Assembly: GCF_001747895.1 (NCBI RefSeq)
Contig: NZ_LNNB01000020.1
Location: 29,366 to 93,365 of the forward strand
Source of the DNA: Staphylococcus equorum
GTDB lineage: Bacteria; Bacillota; Bacilli; Staphylococcales; Staphylococcaceae
Length of the DNA stretch: 64,000 nt
Direction: 5' to 3'
Part shown: positions 45,665 to 58,019 of the stretch, piece after piece
Position numbering within the stretch: the stretch's first letter is position 1
Layout of the letters: every line of letters begins with the position of its first letter
Notes under the pieces: generated by a model
The model's input: the letters and a program-made list of their open reading frames with translations, nothing else
The model's database searches: none
What the model was told of the DNA's origin: nothing
Position numbers and translations under genes: made by a program

Positions 45665-45958
45665 ATGGCGGAAATACAAAAAGCGCATCACTCAGAACAA
45701 ATTAAATCTAATTTAAAATCAAGATTAAATCGTATAGAAGGCCAAGTGAGAGCGATTAATCGCATGGTAGATGAAGATGTTTATTGTGATGACGTACTCA
45801 CACAAATTAGAGCTACTCGTTCTGCTTTAAATAGTGTTGCTACTAAATTACTAGACCATCATATGAAAAGTTGTATTATGGATAAAGTAGAGCAAGGACA
45901 ACAAGAGGAAGCTATGGAAGAACTATTGGTTACATTTCAGAAATTAATGAAGGATTAG
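45665..45958 (+). CDS. csoR: Copper-sensing repressor CsoR
   Basis: All-helical metal-dependent repressor that releases DNA on binding Cu(I). It has 97 residues. The copper ligands C41, H66 and C70 have exactly the C-x24-H-x3-C spacing of the M. tuberculosis protein. The helix KSRLNRIEGQVRAINRM is the family signature. AGGAGGCG precedes ATG 45665. Autoregulation is likely through the operator upstream. A copA/copZ target operon is not in this window. The other family branches (RcnR, FrmR, CstR) have different ligand sets, so copper is the best call. Confidence 0.93.
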   Translation: MAEIQKAHHSEQIKSNLKSRLNRIEGQVRAINRMVDEDVYCDDVLTQIRATRSALNSVATKLLDHHMKSCIMDKVEQGQQEEAMEELLVTFQKLMKD

Positions 45959-45963
45959 GCAAG

Positions 45964-46185
45964 GTGAACGTAGTGGAAACAAAAGTGATTTATATTTCTG
46001 GTATAGAAAATGAAACACAGCAAAAACATATCGAACAGCGGCTTATGCAATTACACGGTGTAGACCAAGTCAATATCGAAATCAAGAGCAATAATGGCAA
46101 AATTTTCATTGATTTTGAAACCCCTGCAAGTTTAAATAATCTAGAAAAAGAAGTTTATGATTTAGGATATGAAATTTTATATTAA
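45964..46185 (+). CDS. HMA-fold protein lacking the CxxC motif (CsoZ-like)
   Basis: A 73-residue protein encoded directly after csoR. It has the beta-alpha-beta-beta-alpha-beta pattern of copper chaperones (VIYISGIENETQQKHIEQRLMQLHGVDQVNIEI, IFIDFE, LEKEVYDLGYEI), but no cysteine at all; the usual MxCxxC loop reads SGIENETQ. In S. aureus the csoR partner has been called CsoZ and proposed as an atypical copper chaperone; I use that name cautiously. Start could be GTG 45964 or GTG 45973; AAGGTG favours the second. Confidence 0.75.
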   Translation: MNVVETKVIYISGIENETQQKHIEQRLMQLHGVDQVNIEIKSNNGKIFIDFETPASLNNLEKEVYDLGYEILY

Positions 46186-46399
46186 ACTGAAATGTTGAAA
46201 ACAGATTATAGTTTCACTTTAAGTGGTGTTTGTTATTTTTAAAAACTTATTTTACAAAGAAAAACTATTTTTACGATGTAATTATACAATAAAATTGACT
46301 AAATATTTGATTATAATAAAAAAATTTTGAATATAATGTAGTATTTAGTAATTAAATAGGGTAAGATATAGTAGAAGCAAGTAATTTAGGGGTGATGAT

Positions 46400-46540
46400 A
46401 TGAGTAAAGATAACGAAAAGATTCAAAATGTAGTTAAACTATTATCATCATTAGGGGTAAACATAAAGAAAACAAAATCAAGATTAGAAGTTATGCAGAC
46501 TTTGCCGACAACTGTGAAAGCCGCTAACGAATTGAAATAG
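46400..46540 (+). CDS. 46-residue conserved small protein (Lmo0850-like)
   Basis: A short frame of 46 codons starting MSKDNEKIQNVVKLLSSLG and ending AANELK, preceded by a strong AGGGGTGATG ribosome site and followed by a terminator 17 bases after its stop, so it looks like a real monocistronic gene. It is basic in the middle (NIKKTKSRLEVM) and probably helical. It resembles small proteins annotated as the Lmo0850 family in Listeria and staphylococci, function unknown; that match is from memory. Confidence 0.75.
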   Translation: MSKDNEKIQNVVKLLSSLGVNIKKTKSRLEVMQTLPTTVKAANELK

Positions 46541-46557
46541 TAAAGTTACCCAACTAA

Positions 46558-46590
46558 GCGATTGGAGCAGTGTGCTCTAGTCGTTTTTTG
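46558..46590 (+). terminator. Terminator of the 46-codon gene
   Basis: CGATTGGAGC / GCTCTAGTCG with two G-T pairs and a five-base loop, followed by T6. Confidence 0.85.
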
Positions 46591-46629
46591 TTATATAGAA
46601 AAGCTGTTTTATTAAATAATTGGTATAAA

Positions 46630-46676
46630 AAAAGAACTGTTATGATCATTGAGATGATTGTAACAGTTCTTTTTGT
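46630..46676. terminator. rodA terminator, bidirectional in form
   Basis: AAAAGAACTGTTA pairs with TAACAGTTCTTTT across an inner TGATCATT/GATGATTG region that can pair further. The A tract on the left makes it a terminator for rodA on the minus strand. Confidence 0.85.
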
Positions 46677-46706
46677 TGGAAGTAGAAATTAAAATGTATT
46701 CATTCT

Positions 46707-47903
46707 TTATTTTGTTTTTTGAATGTCAGGTGAGTACTGTTTCGGTTGATGATAAGAAATGGATAATAACACACCAACACCACACATTAAACTCCATAAG
46801 GAACTACCACCGTAACTTATAAATGGTAATGGAATACCAGTTATAGGTAATAACTGTATTGTCATACCTATATTTTGTAATACGTGGAATAGAATAAGTG
46901 CCGTGTAACCAATAATAAATAACTTGCTGAATGGTAATTCTATTTTAGTCGCAAGTCTAACTAAGTGGAACATAAATCCTAAGAACACTAGAATTAAAAT
47001 GACTGAGCCAATGAAGCCAAACTCTTCTCCAATAACAGAGAAAATGAAATCAGTATGATTCTCAGGTATATATACTTCACCTTGATTGAAGCCCTTACCA
47101 AATAGTTGACCAGATCCAATGGCTTTAAGTGATTCTGTTAAATGATAGCCGTCGCCACTGCTATAAGTATAAGGATCTAGCCATGAACTAATACGTCCGA
47201 GTTGATAGGTCTTAATGCCCAAACTATTCTCAATAAGCGAGGGCTTGAAAATAATAGATAAGATGATACTTGAAGCTAAGACGAATACTGCAATAAACAA
47301 TGGTGCAATTATTTTCCATGTGATACCACTTACTATAATGACACCAACAATAATGGCGCATATAACAAGCGTTGTACCTAAGTCATTTTGTAGTAGAATT
47401 AGCCCCATAGGGATAACAGAAATACCAAAAATTTTCAGTAGTAATTTAAAATCTGTCTCCAATGATTTATTGAAAGTGAATTGATTATGCTTTGAAATTA
47501 GTTTAGCAAGCGCCAATATCAACACTATTTTCATAAATTCTGAAGGCTGTACACTGATTGGACCTAGTTTATACCAACTTTTCGCACCATTTATAATAGG
47601 TGTGAACGGTGTTTCTGGAATAATGATTAATATAAATAAGGCTGCACAAAGAAGAAAGTACAATAAATATGTATATTTCATTAGTTTCTTAGGTGAAATT
47701 AACATGATTAAAAATGCTATGAATCCACCAAAGACATAATACAGAATTTGTCTAATGCTAAAGTTGGCGCTATATTGGCCGCCACCCATAGCTGAATTGA
47801 TTATTGTTACACTAATAATTGCTAACAATACGAGGAAGCCTACTAAAGTCCAGTCGACCCGCCGTATCCAATGGTTGTTTTTTAATTGACGTGAAGTACT
47901 CAT
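46707..47903 (-). CDS. rodA: SEDS-family peptidoglycan polymerase, RodA type
   Basis: Polytopic glycosyltransferase that polymerises lipid II with a partner class B PBP. It has 398 residues and about ten membrane helices. Visible are the QPSEFMKIVLILALA segment at about 117-131 after the GPIS, the catalytic-region QNDLGTTLV at about 172-180, and the IGMTIQLLPITGIPLPFISYGGSS signature around 350-373, split over two helices. FtsW usually sits elsewhere in staphylococci, so RodA is the better call. It is divergent from ddl. Confidence 0.92.
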   Translation of the reverse strand: MSTSRQLKNNHWIRRVDWTLVGFLVLLAIISVTIINSAMGGGQYSANFSIRQILYYVFGGFIAFLIMLISPKKLMKYTYLLYFLLCAALFILIIIPETPFTPIINGAKSWYKLGPISVQPSEFMKIVLILALAKLISKHNQFTFNKSLETDFKLLLKIFGISVIPMGLILLQNDLGTTLVICAIIVGVIIVSGITWKIIAPLFIAVFVLASSIILSIIFKPSLIENSLGIKTYQLGRISSWLDPYTYSSGDGYHLTESLKAIGSGQLFGKGFNQGEVYIPENHTDFIFSVIGEEFGFIGSVILILVFLGFMFHLVRLATKIELPFSKLFIIGYTALILFHVLQNIGMTIQLLPITGIPLPFISYGGSSLWSLMCGVGVLLSISYHQPKQYSPDIQKTK

Positions 47904-48174
47904 TTCTTACTCCTTTGAAAAGCTTAGTTTTCTTTAACTTTGTAATATATATAGATTTTACCGAACTTTTATGTATATTGCTAGAAGTAGGGTGCTAAAT
48001 TGAAAAATTATAATAAGATAACTGTATATTGATGAGTTAAAGTTATTACTTTTAATCCATTGTAAAGTGCCATATACTAAATTGAAAAATAAAAAGTTTT
48101 TATACTACTAAACAAATGCAAAAAAATATTGAATCGTGATATGATGTAGTTTAAGAATTGTATATGGAGGCTAA

Positions 48175-49248
<1,074 letters not shown>

Positions 49249-49260
49249 GGCGAATGAATA

Positions 49261-50616
49261 ATGATTGAAGTAACTTTAGAACAAATCAAAGACTGGATCC
49301 CATGTGACATTGATAATGAATATTTAGATCATACGATTAAAGGTGTTTCTATTGATTCACGTGTAATCAACAATCAAAATTTATTCATCCCATTTAAAGG
49401 TGAAAATGTAGATGGACACAAATACGTCGCACAAGCATTGAAGGATGGCGCAGGTGCAGTATTTCATCAAAAAGACGTAACATTAGATGAAAATATAAAC
49501 GGTCCAGTGATATGGGTAGAGCATACACTCAAAGCATTACAACAATTAGCTAAAGCTTATTTAGAATTTGTTGGGCCACAAGTCATTGCAGTGACAGGTT
49601 CAAATGGTAAGACCACGACCAAAGATATGATTGAAAGTGTTTTAAAGCCACAGTTTAAAGTTAAAAAAACACAAGGCAATTATAACAACGAAATTGGGTT
49701 ACCATTAACGATATTAGAATTAAATCAAGATACTGAGATTTCAATTTTAGAAATGGGGATGTCAGGTTTTAATGAAATTGAGTTATTGTCAAAATTAGCG
49801 GAACCTAATATAGCGGTAATTACTAACATTGGTGAATCACATATGCAAGATTTAGGTTCTAGAGAGGGTATTGCCCAAGCTAAAGCTGAAATTACAATAG
49901 GATTAAGAGAGAATGGCGTCTTTATTTATGATGGTGATGAACCATTATTAGAGTCTCACGTTAAGAAAATAGAAGATGCAGATATAGTAAGTATTGGTAA
50001 AGACAAAGACAACACACTCGTTTGTCAGATTGAAGATATTGAAAACGCAGGTATCGCATTTAATATTAACGGAGAAGAGAGATTCGAATTACCAATATTA
50101 GGTGAACATAATATGAAGAACGCAACAATCGCAATTGCTGTTGGTAAAAGATTAGGCTTAAGTTATGACACAATATTTAACAACTTACGTAAAGTAGAAC
50201 TTACTGGTATGAGAATGGAACAACATTATACCAGTGACAATAGATTAGTCATTAATGATGCATATAACGCGAGCCCTACAAGTATGAAAGCAGCGATTGA
50301 TACCCTTTCAGCTATGAAAGGGAGAAAAATCATCGTACTTGGAGATGTGTTAGAGTTAGGTCCTGATAGTCAGATGATGCATGAAAATGTAGGTCTATAT
50401 TTAGAAGATAAAAATATCGATGCATTATTTACTTTTGGTCAAGCCTCAAAATATATTTGTAACGCGGGCAAAGCTTATGTAACGTATGCAGAGCATTACG
50501 ACGATAAGCAGGCTTTGATAACAACTTTACAAGCTTATGTTCAACCTGATGATAAAATTTTAGTCAAAGGTTCTAGAGGAATGAAATTAGAAGAGGTTGT
50601 CGAAGCTTTAATTTAA
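49261..50616 (+). CDS. murF: UDP-MurNAc-tripeptide--D-Ala-D-Ala ligase
   Basis: Adds the D-Ala-D-Ala made by Ddl to UDP-MurNAc-tripeptide, giving the complete cytosolic precursor. It has 451 residues in the Mur-ligase three-domain layout: UDP-binding N-terminal domain, ATP-binding domain with [17 protein letters not shown] at about 110-126 and [17 protein letters not shown], and a C-terminal domain with [17 protein letters not shown] at about 328-344. ddl and murF adjacent is the usual order, with cshA next. Confidence 0.97.
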   Translation: MIEVTLEQIKDWIPCDIDNEYLDHTIKGVSIDSRVINNQNLFIPFKGENVDGHKYVAQALKDGAGAVFHQKDVTLDENINGPVIWVEHTLKALQQLAKAYLEFVGPQVIAVTGSNGKTTTKDMIESVLKPQFKVKKTQGNYNNEIGLPLTILELNQDTEISILEMGMSGFNEIELLSKLAEPNIAVITNIGESHMQDLGSREGIAQAKAEITIGLRENGVFIYDGDEPLLESHVKKIEDADIVSIGKDKDNTLVCQIEDIENAGIAFNINGEERFELPILGEHNMKNATIAIAVGKRLGLSYDTIFNNLRKVELTGMRMEQHYTSDNRLVINDAYNASPTSMKAAIDTLSAMKGRKIIVLGDVLELGPDSQMMHENVGLYLEDKNIDALFTFGQASKYICNAGKAYVTYAEHYDDKQALITTLQAYVQPDDKILVKGSRGMKLEEVVEALI

Positions 50617-50628
50617 ACATTAACCAAA

Positions 50629-50676
50629 AAAACGAGCAGTTAGAATTCGATTAGAAATCTAACTGCTCGTTTTTAT
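50629..50676 (+). terminator. ddl-murF terminator
   Basis: AAACGAGCAGTTAGA / TCTAACTGCTCGTTT: 15 perfect pairs, a 13-base loop, and a T-rich tail. Confidence 0.93.
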
Positions 50677-52656
<1,980 letters not shown>

Positions 52657-52688
52657 AAAATAATTTATCATATATGAAATTTAGGTTT

Positions 52689-52719
52689 AATCATTCCACT
52701 TACGTGGGATGATTTTTTT
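52689..52719 (+). terminator. cshA terminator
   Basis: AATCATTCCAC / GTGGGATGATT with one G-T pair and a four-base loop, then T7. Confidence 0.88.
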
Positions 52720-52880
52720 GCGTTTTTTAAGAAAAGCGTCATAAAAGCTATGATGAATAATAAATATTAAGTGCAATATATTTAAAACAAGAATAGTTAT
52801 TTATACGTTTTAAATGGATAATGAAATGACTATAAAAGCTATGTTATAATAAATTGAAATCTTAATTAAGGAGTGTATAT

Positions 52881-53360
52881 ATGACTAACGACCAACTATT
52901 TAACAGAAGTCCTAAACAAGCTATGAAGTATTACTACATAATCGAAGGACTGGAATTTATTGTTAGTTTGATCGTTTCGGTTATTTTAATATTTTTATGG
53001 AGTCACTTTAATTGGTGGCATTTCATTATATATTTAATCGTTGCTTTTATAGTGTTTGACTTTGTGCGTTTATTGATTAGACCCTGGATTAAGTTTAAAT
53101 ACACATTTTATAGAATTAAAGAAAATTATATAGAAGTAAAATACGATTTCTTCTTTAAATCTAAAAAGATAGTGAAATTAGAACGCACACAGCTTATTGA
53201 AAGACAGAACAACCCAATTTTGAAAAAAATGAGCCTCTCTAAAACTACATTAATTACTGCTGGTCACAGGGTTAGTTTTCCACTGATGTTTACAGATGAT
53301 GCGAAGTCATTCGAATTACTAACTCTCAACTACTTGAGAGGAGCTGATTTTGATGTATAA
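52881..53360 (+). CDS. Bacterial PH-domain membrane protein, YdbS-like
   Basis: A 159-residue protein with two adjacent membrane helices (about 27-48 and 51-72) and a C-terminal bPH2 domain (YRIKENYIEVKYDFFFKSKKIVKLERTQLIERQNNPI...). It matches YdbS of Bacillus, and it is in the same place: cshA (ydbR), ydbS, ydbT, acpS. In Bacillus ydbST is linked to resistance against a circular bacteriocin; that role is not shown here. TAAGGAGTG precedes ATG 52881. It overlaps the next gene by eight bases. Confidence 0.85.
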   Translation: MTNDQLFNRSPKQAMKYYYIIEGLEFIVSLIVSVILIFLWSHFNWWHFIIYLIVAFIVFDFVRLLIRPWIKFKYTFYRIKENYIEVKYDFFFKSKKIVKLERTQLIERQNNPILKKMSLSKTTLITAGHRVSFPLMFTDDAKSFELLTLNYLRGADFDV

Positions 53361-54858
53361 TCCTCAAAAGTTACATCCCATTTCTTATTTAACGGGTGTT
53401 ATTGAAGCTATAAAGCAAAATATCTTTTTGATTATTATTTTTTTAGTATTTAATATTCAGGATTTTGATTTTACAAATATAACTTCATACATATTCCCAG
53501 CTATCGTTTTTGCCTTCTTTTTATTTTCATTTGTAGCACAAGTATTAAAAGTTTATAACACGACATATTGGATTGAAAATGATCATTTTGTTTTAGCAAC
53601 TGGTATCTTTACTAAAGAAAGAAAAGAACTTAACATACGTCGTATACAAACATTAGATACATCACAAGGCATTATAAATCAAATCGTAGGTGGCGTGAAA
53701 TTACAAATCAAAACGCCGAGTGATGGTATTGATTTGGACACTATTTCTAAAAAACAAAGTGAATTAATACAACTTACAATTAAAGAAAAACAGCAAGAAT
53801 TAACTAGTCAAAATGAAGAACCGGATTTAACTAGAATTCCTGAACAAGAGGATAATGAGGATATGTCGGAGCAACAATCGCAACCTGTACGCTTATATAA
53901 GCTTAATTTTAAAGAATTATTGTTTATGGCATTAACGAGTGGGGCGATAGGCGTGGCGTTTGCAGCAATTTCACCGATAATTGGTGCCTTTTCAGAAGTA
54001 ATACCATGGGAATGGATCACTGGTGAGTTTGCGCGGATTTCTCAAGCGATTTTTGTGATTGTGTTAATAATGGTTGCGACTATTGTTGTCGCAAGTTATA
54101 TATTGGGTACATTAATTGTAATTATAAAAAACTATAATTACACTGTGACACAAAATGATAATCAATTGAATATCCGATATGGTTTATTTAATGTTAAGAG
54201 CATCACAGTGCCAACTGATAGAGTCCAAGCTGTAGTCGAAAAACAATCTTTCTTAAGAAAACTATTCGGTTTTACGTCTATACATTTTGTGATTACGAGC
54301 GATATGAATGGTAATGATAAAGACGATATTTCATTAGATGGAAATGTTATGATCTTACCTTTTATTAAACGTAAAAAAGCATTCGAAATCATTAAATCAC
54401 TTATTCCTAGTATGGCGTTTGAAAATGCGGAACAGGGTATGCCTTGGAGAGGTTTCCATAGGTATTTTTGGCAAGAAACAGTCATATTGCTAGTGATTGC
54501 AACTATCGTTAATTATTTCTGGTCACCATGGTCATTTGTTATCGCAGCAGTTATTATTTTACTGCTAATTATCCATAGCCTTATAGTTATTAAATCATCT
54601 GGATTAAAAGTACGAAATGATGAACTAGTAGTACGTAATGTAACTACATTTGGATTCAAAAACACGTATTTCAAGCATGGGAAAATACTAGGAATGGAAA
54701 TTAAACGGAATCCATTTTTAATTAATAGTGATTTAGGTCATTTTAATTTTATCATTGCAAAAGCTGCGGGAAATGAAGCTGTGGGTTTGAAATTTAATAA
54801 TTACAAAGAAGTTGAAACACTTCAAAATTGGTATTTGAGAGGTGAGCATCATGAATGA
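53353..54858 (+). CDS. Bacterial PH-domain membrane protein, YdbT-like
   Basis: A 501-residue membrane protein with repeated bPH2 domains, each after a helical hairpin: helices at about 22-60, PH-like strand region 70-120, second helices at about 180-205 and 225-255, second domain 260-335, third hairpin at about 373-410, and a third domain to the end. ATG 53353 with GAGAGGAGC upstream is preferred to TTG 53350. It overlaps both neighbours by eight bases, so the three proteins are probably made in fixed ratio and may form one membrane complex. Confidence 0.85.
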   Translation: MYNPQKLHPISYLTGVIEAIKQNIFLIIIFLVFNIQDFDFTNITSYIFPAIVFAFFLFSFVAQVLKVYNTTYWIENDHFVLATGIFTKERKELNIRRIQTLDTSQGIINQIVGGVKLQIKTPSDGIDLDTISKKQSELIQLTIKEKQQELTSQNEEPDLTRIPEQEDNEDMSEQQSQPVRLYKLNFKELLFMALTSGAIGVAFAAISPIIGAFSEVIPWEWITGEFARISQAIFVIVLIMVATIVVASYILGTLIVIIKNYNYTVTQNDNQLNIRYGLFNVKSITVPTDRVQAVVEKQSFLRKLFGFTSIHFVITSDMNGNDKDDISLDGNVMILPFIKRKKAFEIIKSLIPSMAFENAEQGMPWRGFHRYFWQETVILLVIATIVNYFWSPWSFVIAAVIILLLIIHSLIVIKSSGLKVRNDELVVRNVTTFGFKNTYFKHGKILGMEIKRNPFLINSDLGHFNFIIAKAAGNEAVGLKFNNYKEVETLQNWYLRGEHHE

Positions 54859-55390
54859 ATATAATTATATGGATAGATCTGGAAAAACAGTCATGCGTCT
54901 CTCGGCATATATCATGACGACGATATTTGTATTAATTTTAGCAGCGATATATATTGTTAATACAATGTGGTTGGAATGGCTTAATTCCAATACGATGATA
55001 TGGGTCTTAATTATTGGTGTGATTATTATCGTAATTCAATTGCTGCTGGGTGCTATTTTAATTCCAATGTACCAATATCAAATCTTTAGATATAAACTAG
55101 ATGAAAATGAAATCATTGTAAGAAATGGTTTGTGGTTTGTTTCAGTAATCAAAATCCCGTTATTCAGAATTCAAAATGTCGATACACACGAAGGTATTTT
55201 AATGCGCAAATATAAATTAGCAAGTTTAACGTTGTCGACAGCAGGTGGAAATACTGAGATTAAACTTATCGACAAAGATATAGCGGCTACATTAAAGTAC
55301 AAAATAAAGAATGTTAATAAAACAATTGAAGTAACAGAAAATGAAGCTTCAGATATTGAGTATTCTAAAGATAATAGTGATTTAAAATAA
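54851..55390 (+). CDS. Third bacterial PH-domain membrane protein, YdbS-like
   Basis: A 179-residue protein with two membrane helices (about 19-40 and 50-72) and one bPH2 domain ([37 protein letters not shown]). It has the same architecture as the first gene of the trio but is clearly divergent in sequence. ATG 54851 behind AGAGGTGAG is preferred over GTG 54842. Bacillus has only ydbS and ydbT at this place, so the third gene is a staphylococcal addition as far as I recall. acpS follows 31 bases later. Confidence 0.83.
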   Translation: MNEYNYMDRSGKTVMRLSAYIMTTIFVLILAAIYIVNTMWLEWLNSNTMIWVLIIGVIIIVIQLLLGAILIPMYQYQIFRYKLDENEIIVRNGLWFVSVIKIPLFRIQNVDTHEGILMRKYKLASLTLSTAGGNTEIKLIDKDIAATLKYKIKNVNKTIEVTENEASDIEYSKDNSDLK

Positions 55391-55421
55391 ATCACAGGCT
55401 TTATATGATTGGGGGAGACTT

Positions 55422-55772
55422 ATGATACACGGTATAGGTGTAGATTTAATAGAGATAACAAGAATAAAAAAACTTTATAGCAGACAAGATAAATTGCTAG
55501 AACGTATATTAACTATCAATGAACTACAAAAGTTTAATTGTTTCAAAAATGAACAACGTAAAATGGAATTTCTTGCAGGTAGATTTGCTTGTAAAGAGGC
55601 TTTTAGTAAAGCACTAGGTACGGGTCTAGGTAAAACAGTAGCATTTAATGATATTGACTGTTTTAACGATGAAAATGGTAAGCCTTGTATTACCTATGAA
55701 GGCTTTAAAGTGCATGTAAGTATTACACATACGGAACATTATGCTATGAGCCAAGTTATTTTAGAAGTTTAA
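55422..55772 (+). CDS. acpS: Holo-[acyl-carrier-protein] synthase
   Basis: Transfers phosphopantetheine from CoA to the ACP serine. It has 116 residues, the usual trimeric small form. The Mg-binding Asp is in [15 protein letters not shown] at about 4-18 and the Glu in [15 protein letters not shown] at about 54-68. GGGGGAGAC precedes ATG 55422. It links the PH trio to alr, the order also seen in Bacillus. Confidence 0.96.
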   Translation: MIHGIGVDLIEITRIKKLYSRQDKLLERILTINELQKFNCFKNEQRKMEFLAGRFACKEAFSKALGTGLGKTVAFNDIDCFNDENGKPCITYEGFKVHVSITHTEHYAMSQVILEV

Positions 55773-55895
55773 TTTATTGAATTTTTTCTATATTCCAGTA
55801 TGTTTAATTTGGTTATCCTATCATCATTGTTATAAAATTGATTTATTGTAGAAAACTAGCGAAAGCTATTTATTGAAATAGGAGGTACATACTTA

Positions 55896-57044
55896 ATGTC
55901 TGATAAGTATTATAGATCGACGTACTTGAATGTAGATTTAAATGCTATTGTTTCAAATTTTCAAGTATTTCAAACATTACACCCAAATAAAACAGTTATG
56001 CCGGTAGTTAAAGCGAATGGTTATGGTCTTGGTAGCATTAAAATAGCACGTCAATTAATGGAAAATGGAGCTGAGTTTTTCGCAGTTGCAACATTGGATG
56101 AAGCAATTGAACTTCGTATGCATGGAATCAATGCAAAAATACTTGTACTTGGAGTTATTCCAACATATAACATAAACAAAGCAATTCAGCATCGTGTAGC
56201 AATCACAGTGCCATCTAAAGCATGGCTCGCTGAAGCTATTGAAGAAATTCCAACTAATAATGAAAAAGATTTATGGCTTCATGCCAAATTAGATACTGGC
56301 ATGGGCAGGTTAGGAATAAAAAATGTAGATGAGTACAAAGAAGTCATTGAATTAATTCAATCACATGAGCATTTAGTTTTTGAAGGCGTGTTTACACATT
56401 TCGCATGTGCTGATGAACCGGGTGATTCGATGAATAAACAACAAGCATATTTTGAAGAAATTGTTGAACAGGTAGAAAAGCCTAATTACATACATTCTCA
56501 AAATTCTGCAGGTGCATTGATGAAAGACAGTCAGTTTTGTAATACAGTCAGAATAGGCATATCATTATATGGTTATTATCCTTCAGAGTACGTTAAATCA
56601 AAAGTGAAGGTACACTTAAAACCAAGTGCACAATGGATTAGTGAAGTCGTTCAAACTAAAGTATTACAAACTGGAGAATCTGTGAGTTATGGAAGTATAT
56701 ATACAGCGAAAGAACCTACAAAAATCGGAATCATCCCAGTAGGTTATGCAGATGGTTACCCGAGAATGATGACAGGATTTAGTGTAAACGTGAATGGACA
56801 TCAATGCGAAGTAATTGGAAAAGTGTGTATGGATCAAACAATAATTAAAATTCCTGAAGAAGTTAATGCAGGTGATAAAGTCATTTTAATGGATTACCAT
56901 AGTGACAGTCCACAATCAGCAGAAGCTATGGGGCGACAGCAACAGACTATTAATTATGAAGTGTTGTGTAGACTAAATAGAAGGCTTCCACGAATTTATC
57001 ATGGGACGCAAGACCTAGAAATTCGCAATGAATTACTAAAATAG
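55896..57044 (+). CDS. alr: Alanine racemase
   Basis: PLP enzyme interconverting L- and D-alanine, supplying D-Ala to Ddl/MurF and teichoic acid D-alanylation. It has 382 residues. The PLP Lys is in [11 protein letters not shown] at about 37-47, a conserved His region is [11 protein letters not shown] at about 168-178, and the second catalytic residue is the Tyr in [12 protein letters not shown] near 268. AGGAGGTAC precedes ATG 55896. A 124-base gap after acpS probably carries its promoter. mazEF follows 87 bases later. Confidence 0.97.
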   Translation: MSDKYYRSTYLNVDLNAIVSNFQVFQTLHPNKTVMPVVKANGYGLGSIKIARQLMENGAEFFAVATLDEAIELRMHGINAKILVLGVIPTYNINKAIQHRVAITVPSKAWLAEAIEEIPTNNEKDLWLHAKLDTGMGRLGIKNVDEYKEVIELIQSHEHLVFEGVFTHFACADEPGDSMNKQQAYFEEIVEQVEKPNYIHSQNSAGALMKDSQFCNTVRIGISLYGYYPSEYVKSKVKVHLKPSAQWISEVVQTKVLQTGESVSYGSIYTAKEPTKIGIIPVGYADGYPRMMTGFSVNVNGHQCEVIGKVCMDQTIIKIPEEVNAGDKVILMDYHSDSPQSAEAMGRQQQTINYEVLCRLNRRLPRIYHGTQDLEIRNELLK

Positions 57045-57131
57045 TATAGTCACTTAATGTAAAATTTGTTATTATGAGTCTAACAACGAATCTCAATATA
57101 TTCTATTTTAGTAACATGGAGGTCTTTATTC

Positions 57132-57302
57132 ATGGCAAGTTTTAATCAAAGCAGAAACCATAGTATTGAACAACTATTAAAAGAAGGCTATTCTCAAATG
57201 GCCGATTTAAATCTCTCCCTTGCAGCAGAAGCATTTCCATTTGAATGTGAAGCTTGTGATTGCAATGAAGTTTACCTCAGCTCTAAGAATAACAATGAAT
57301 GA
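57132..57302 (+). CDS. mazE: Antitoxin MazE
   Basis: Labile antitoxin of the MazEF module that binds and neutralises the RNase MazF, and with it represses the operon. It is 56 residues: a short N-terminal DNA-binding/helical part ([31 protein letters not shown]) and a C-terminal stretch with three Cys (ECEACDCNE). ATGGAGGTC precedes ATG 57132. Its TGA stop overlaps the mazF ATG by four bases. The staphylococcal MazE is unlike the E. coli AbrB-type; this matches the staphylococcal form. Confidence 0.95.
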   Translation: MASFNQSRNHSIEQLLKEGYSQMADLNLSLAAEAFPFECEACDCNEVYLSSKNNNE

Positions 57303-57661
57303 TGAGAAGAGGAGACGTTTATTTAGCTGATTTATCACCAGTTCAAGGGTCTGAACAAGGGGGAATAAGACCTGTCGTTATCATACAGAATGATACTGGA
57401 AATAAATATAGTCCTACCGTAATTGTAGCTGCAATTACTGGTAGGATTAATAAAGCTAAAATACCTACACATGTAGAAATAGAAAAAAGTAAGTATAAGC
57501 TTGATAAAGATTCTGTAATACTGCTTGAGCAGATTAGAACTTTAGATAAAAATAGGCTGAAAGAAAAATTAACATACCTTTCTGAAAGTAAAATGAAAGA
57601 AGTTAATGTTGCTATTGATATAAGCTTAGGATTACATAATGTTAGAAATAGTAAATCCTGA
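57299..57661 (+). CDS. mazF: mRNA interferase MazF
   Basis: Sequence-specific endoribonuclease toxin; the S. aureus enzyme cuts at UACAU. It has 120 residues in the CcdB/MazF fold: [33 protein letters not shown] at about 3-35 with the active-site Arg, [19 protein letters not shown] at about 46-64 and [13 protein letters not shown]. Start ATG 57299 overlaps mazE; ATG 57302 follows directly. It lies upstream of rsbUVW-sigB, and in S. aureus the two units can be cotranscribed. Confidence 0.97.
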   Translation: MMRRGDVYLADLSPVQGSEQGGIRPVVIIQNDTGNKYSPTVIVAAITGRINKAKIPTHVEIEKSKYKLDKDSVILLEQIRTLDKNRLKEKLTYLSESKMKEVNVAIDISLGLHNVRNSKS

Positions 57662-58019
57662 TTTTCAAAGGTTTAAAAAACAGTTAATAAAATAGTGAAT
57701 TTTATATCGATTCCCTATAACATGTAATTACCACTTAATTAGCAATATAATTGTTATTGGAAAATTAAGGATTTTAGTTTTGTGGTTTAATACCTTTGAG
57801 TGGGATGTTTTAAGTTGAAAAGCTTTAGGTTATCCTAAAGCTTTTTTAGGTATTTGGAGCGAGTTTATCATTTATAGCGAGTAACACATACAAATACGTA
57901 AAAAATTTGAATAAGCGCGTTCATTATAAAAGATATTTTTACTTACATACATAGTACATTTAAACATGTTATAACCGATGTATGCGGTTTATATTTGTAT
58001 TTTTAGGAGGAATTACTAC
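57662..58019 (+). terminator. mazF-rsbU gap, with a weak-context hairpin at 57818-57847
   Basis: The 358-base gap contains one clear hairpin, AAGCTTTAGG / CCTAAAGCTT with a four-base loop (57819-57842 plus T6 to 57848), about 160 bases after mazF, a probable terminator or partial attenuator before sigma-B operon genes. The rest is AT-rich; the rsbU ribosome site AGGAGG is at 58005-58010. I see no other gene. Confidence 0.65.

Noticed and set aside
46295..46316. TTGACT with TATAAT upstream of the 46-codon gene as a sigma-A promoter
   Set aside because: The spacer is only about 11 bases, too short for a sigma-A promoter.
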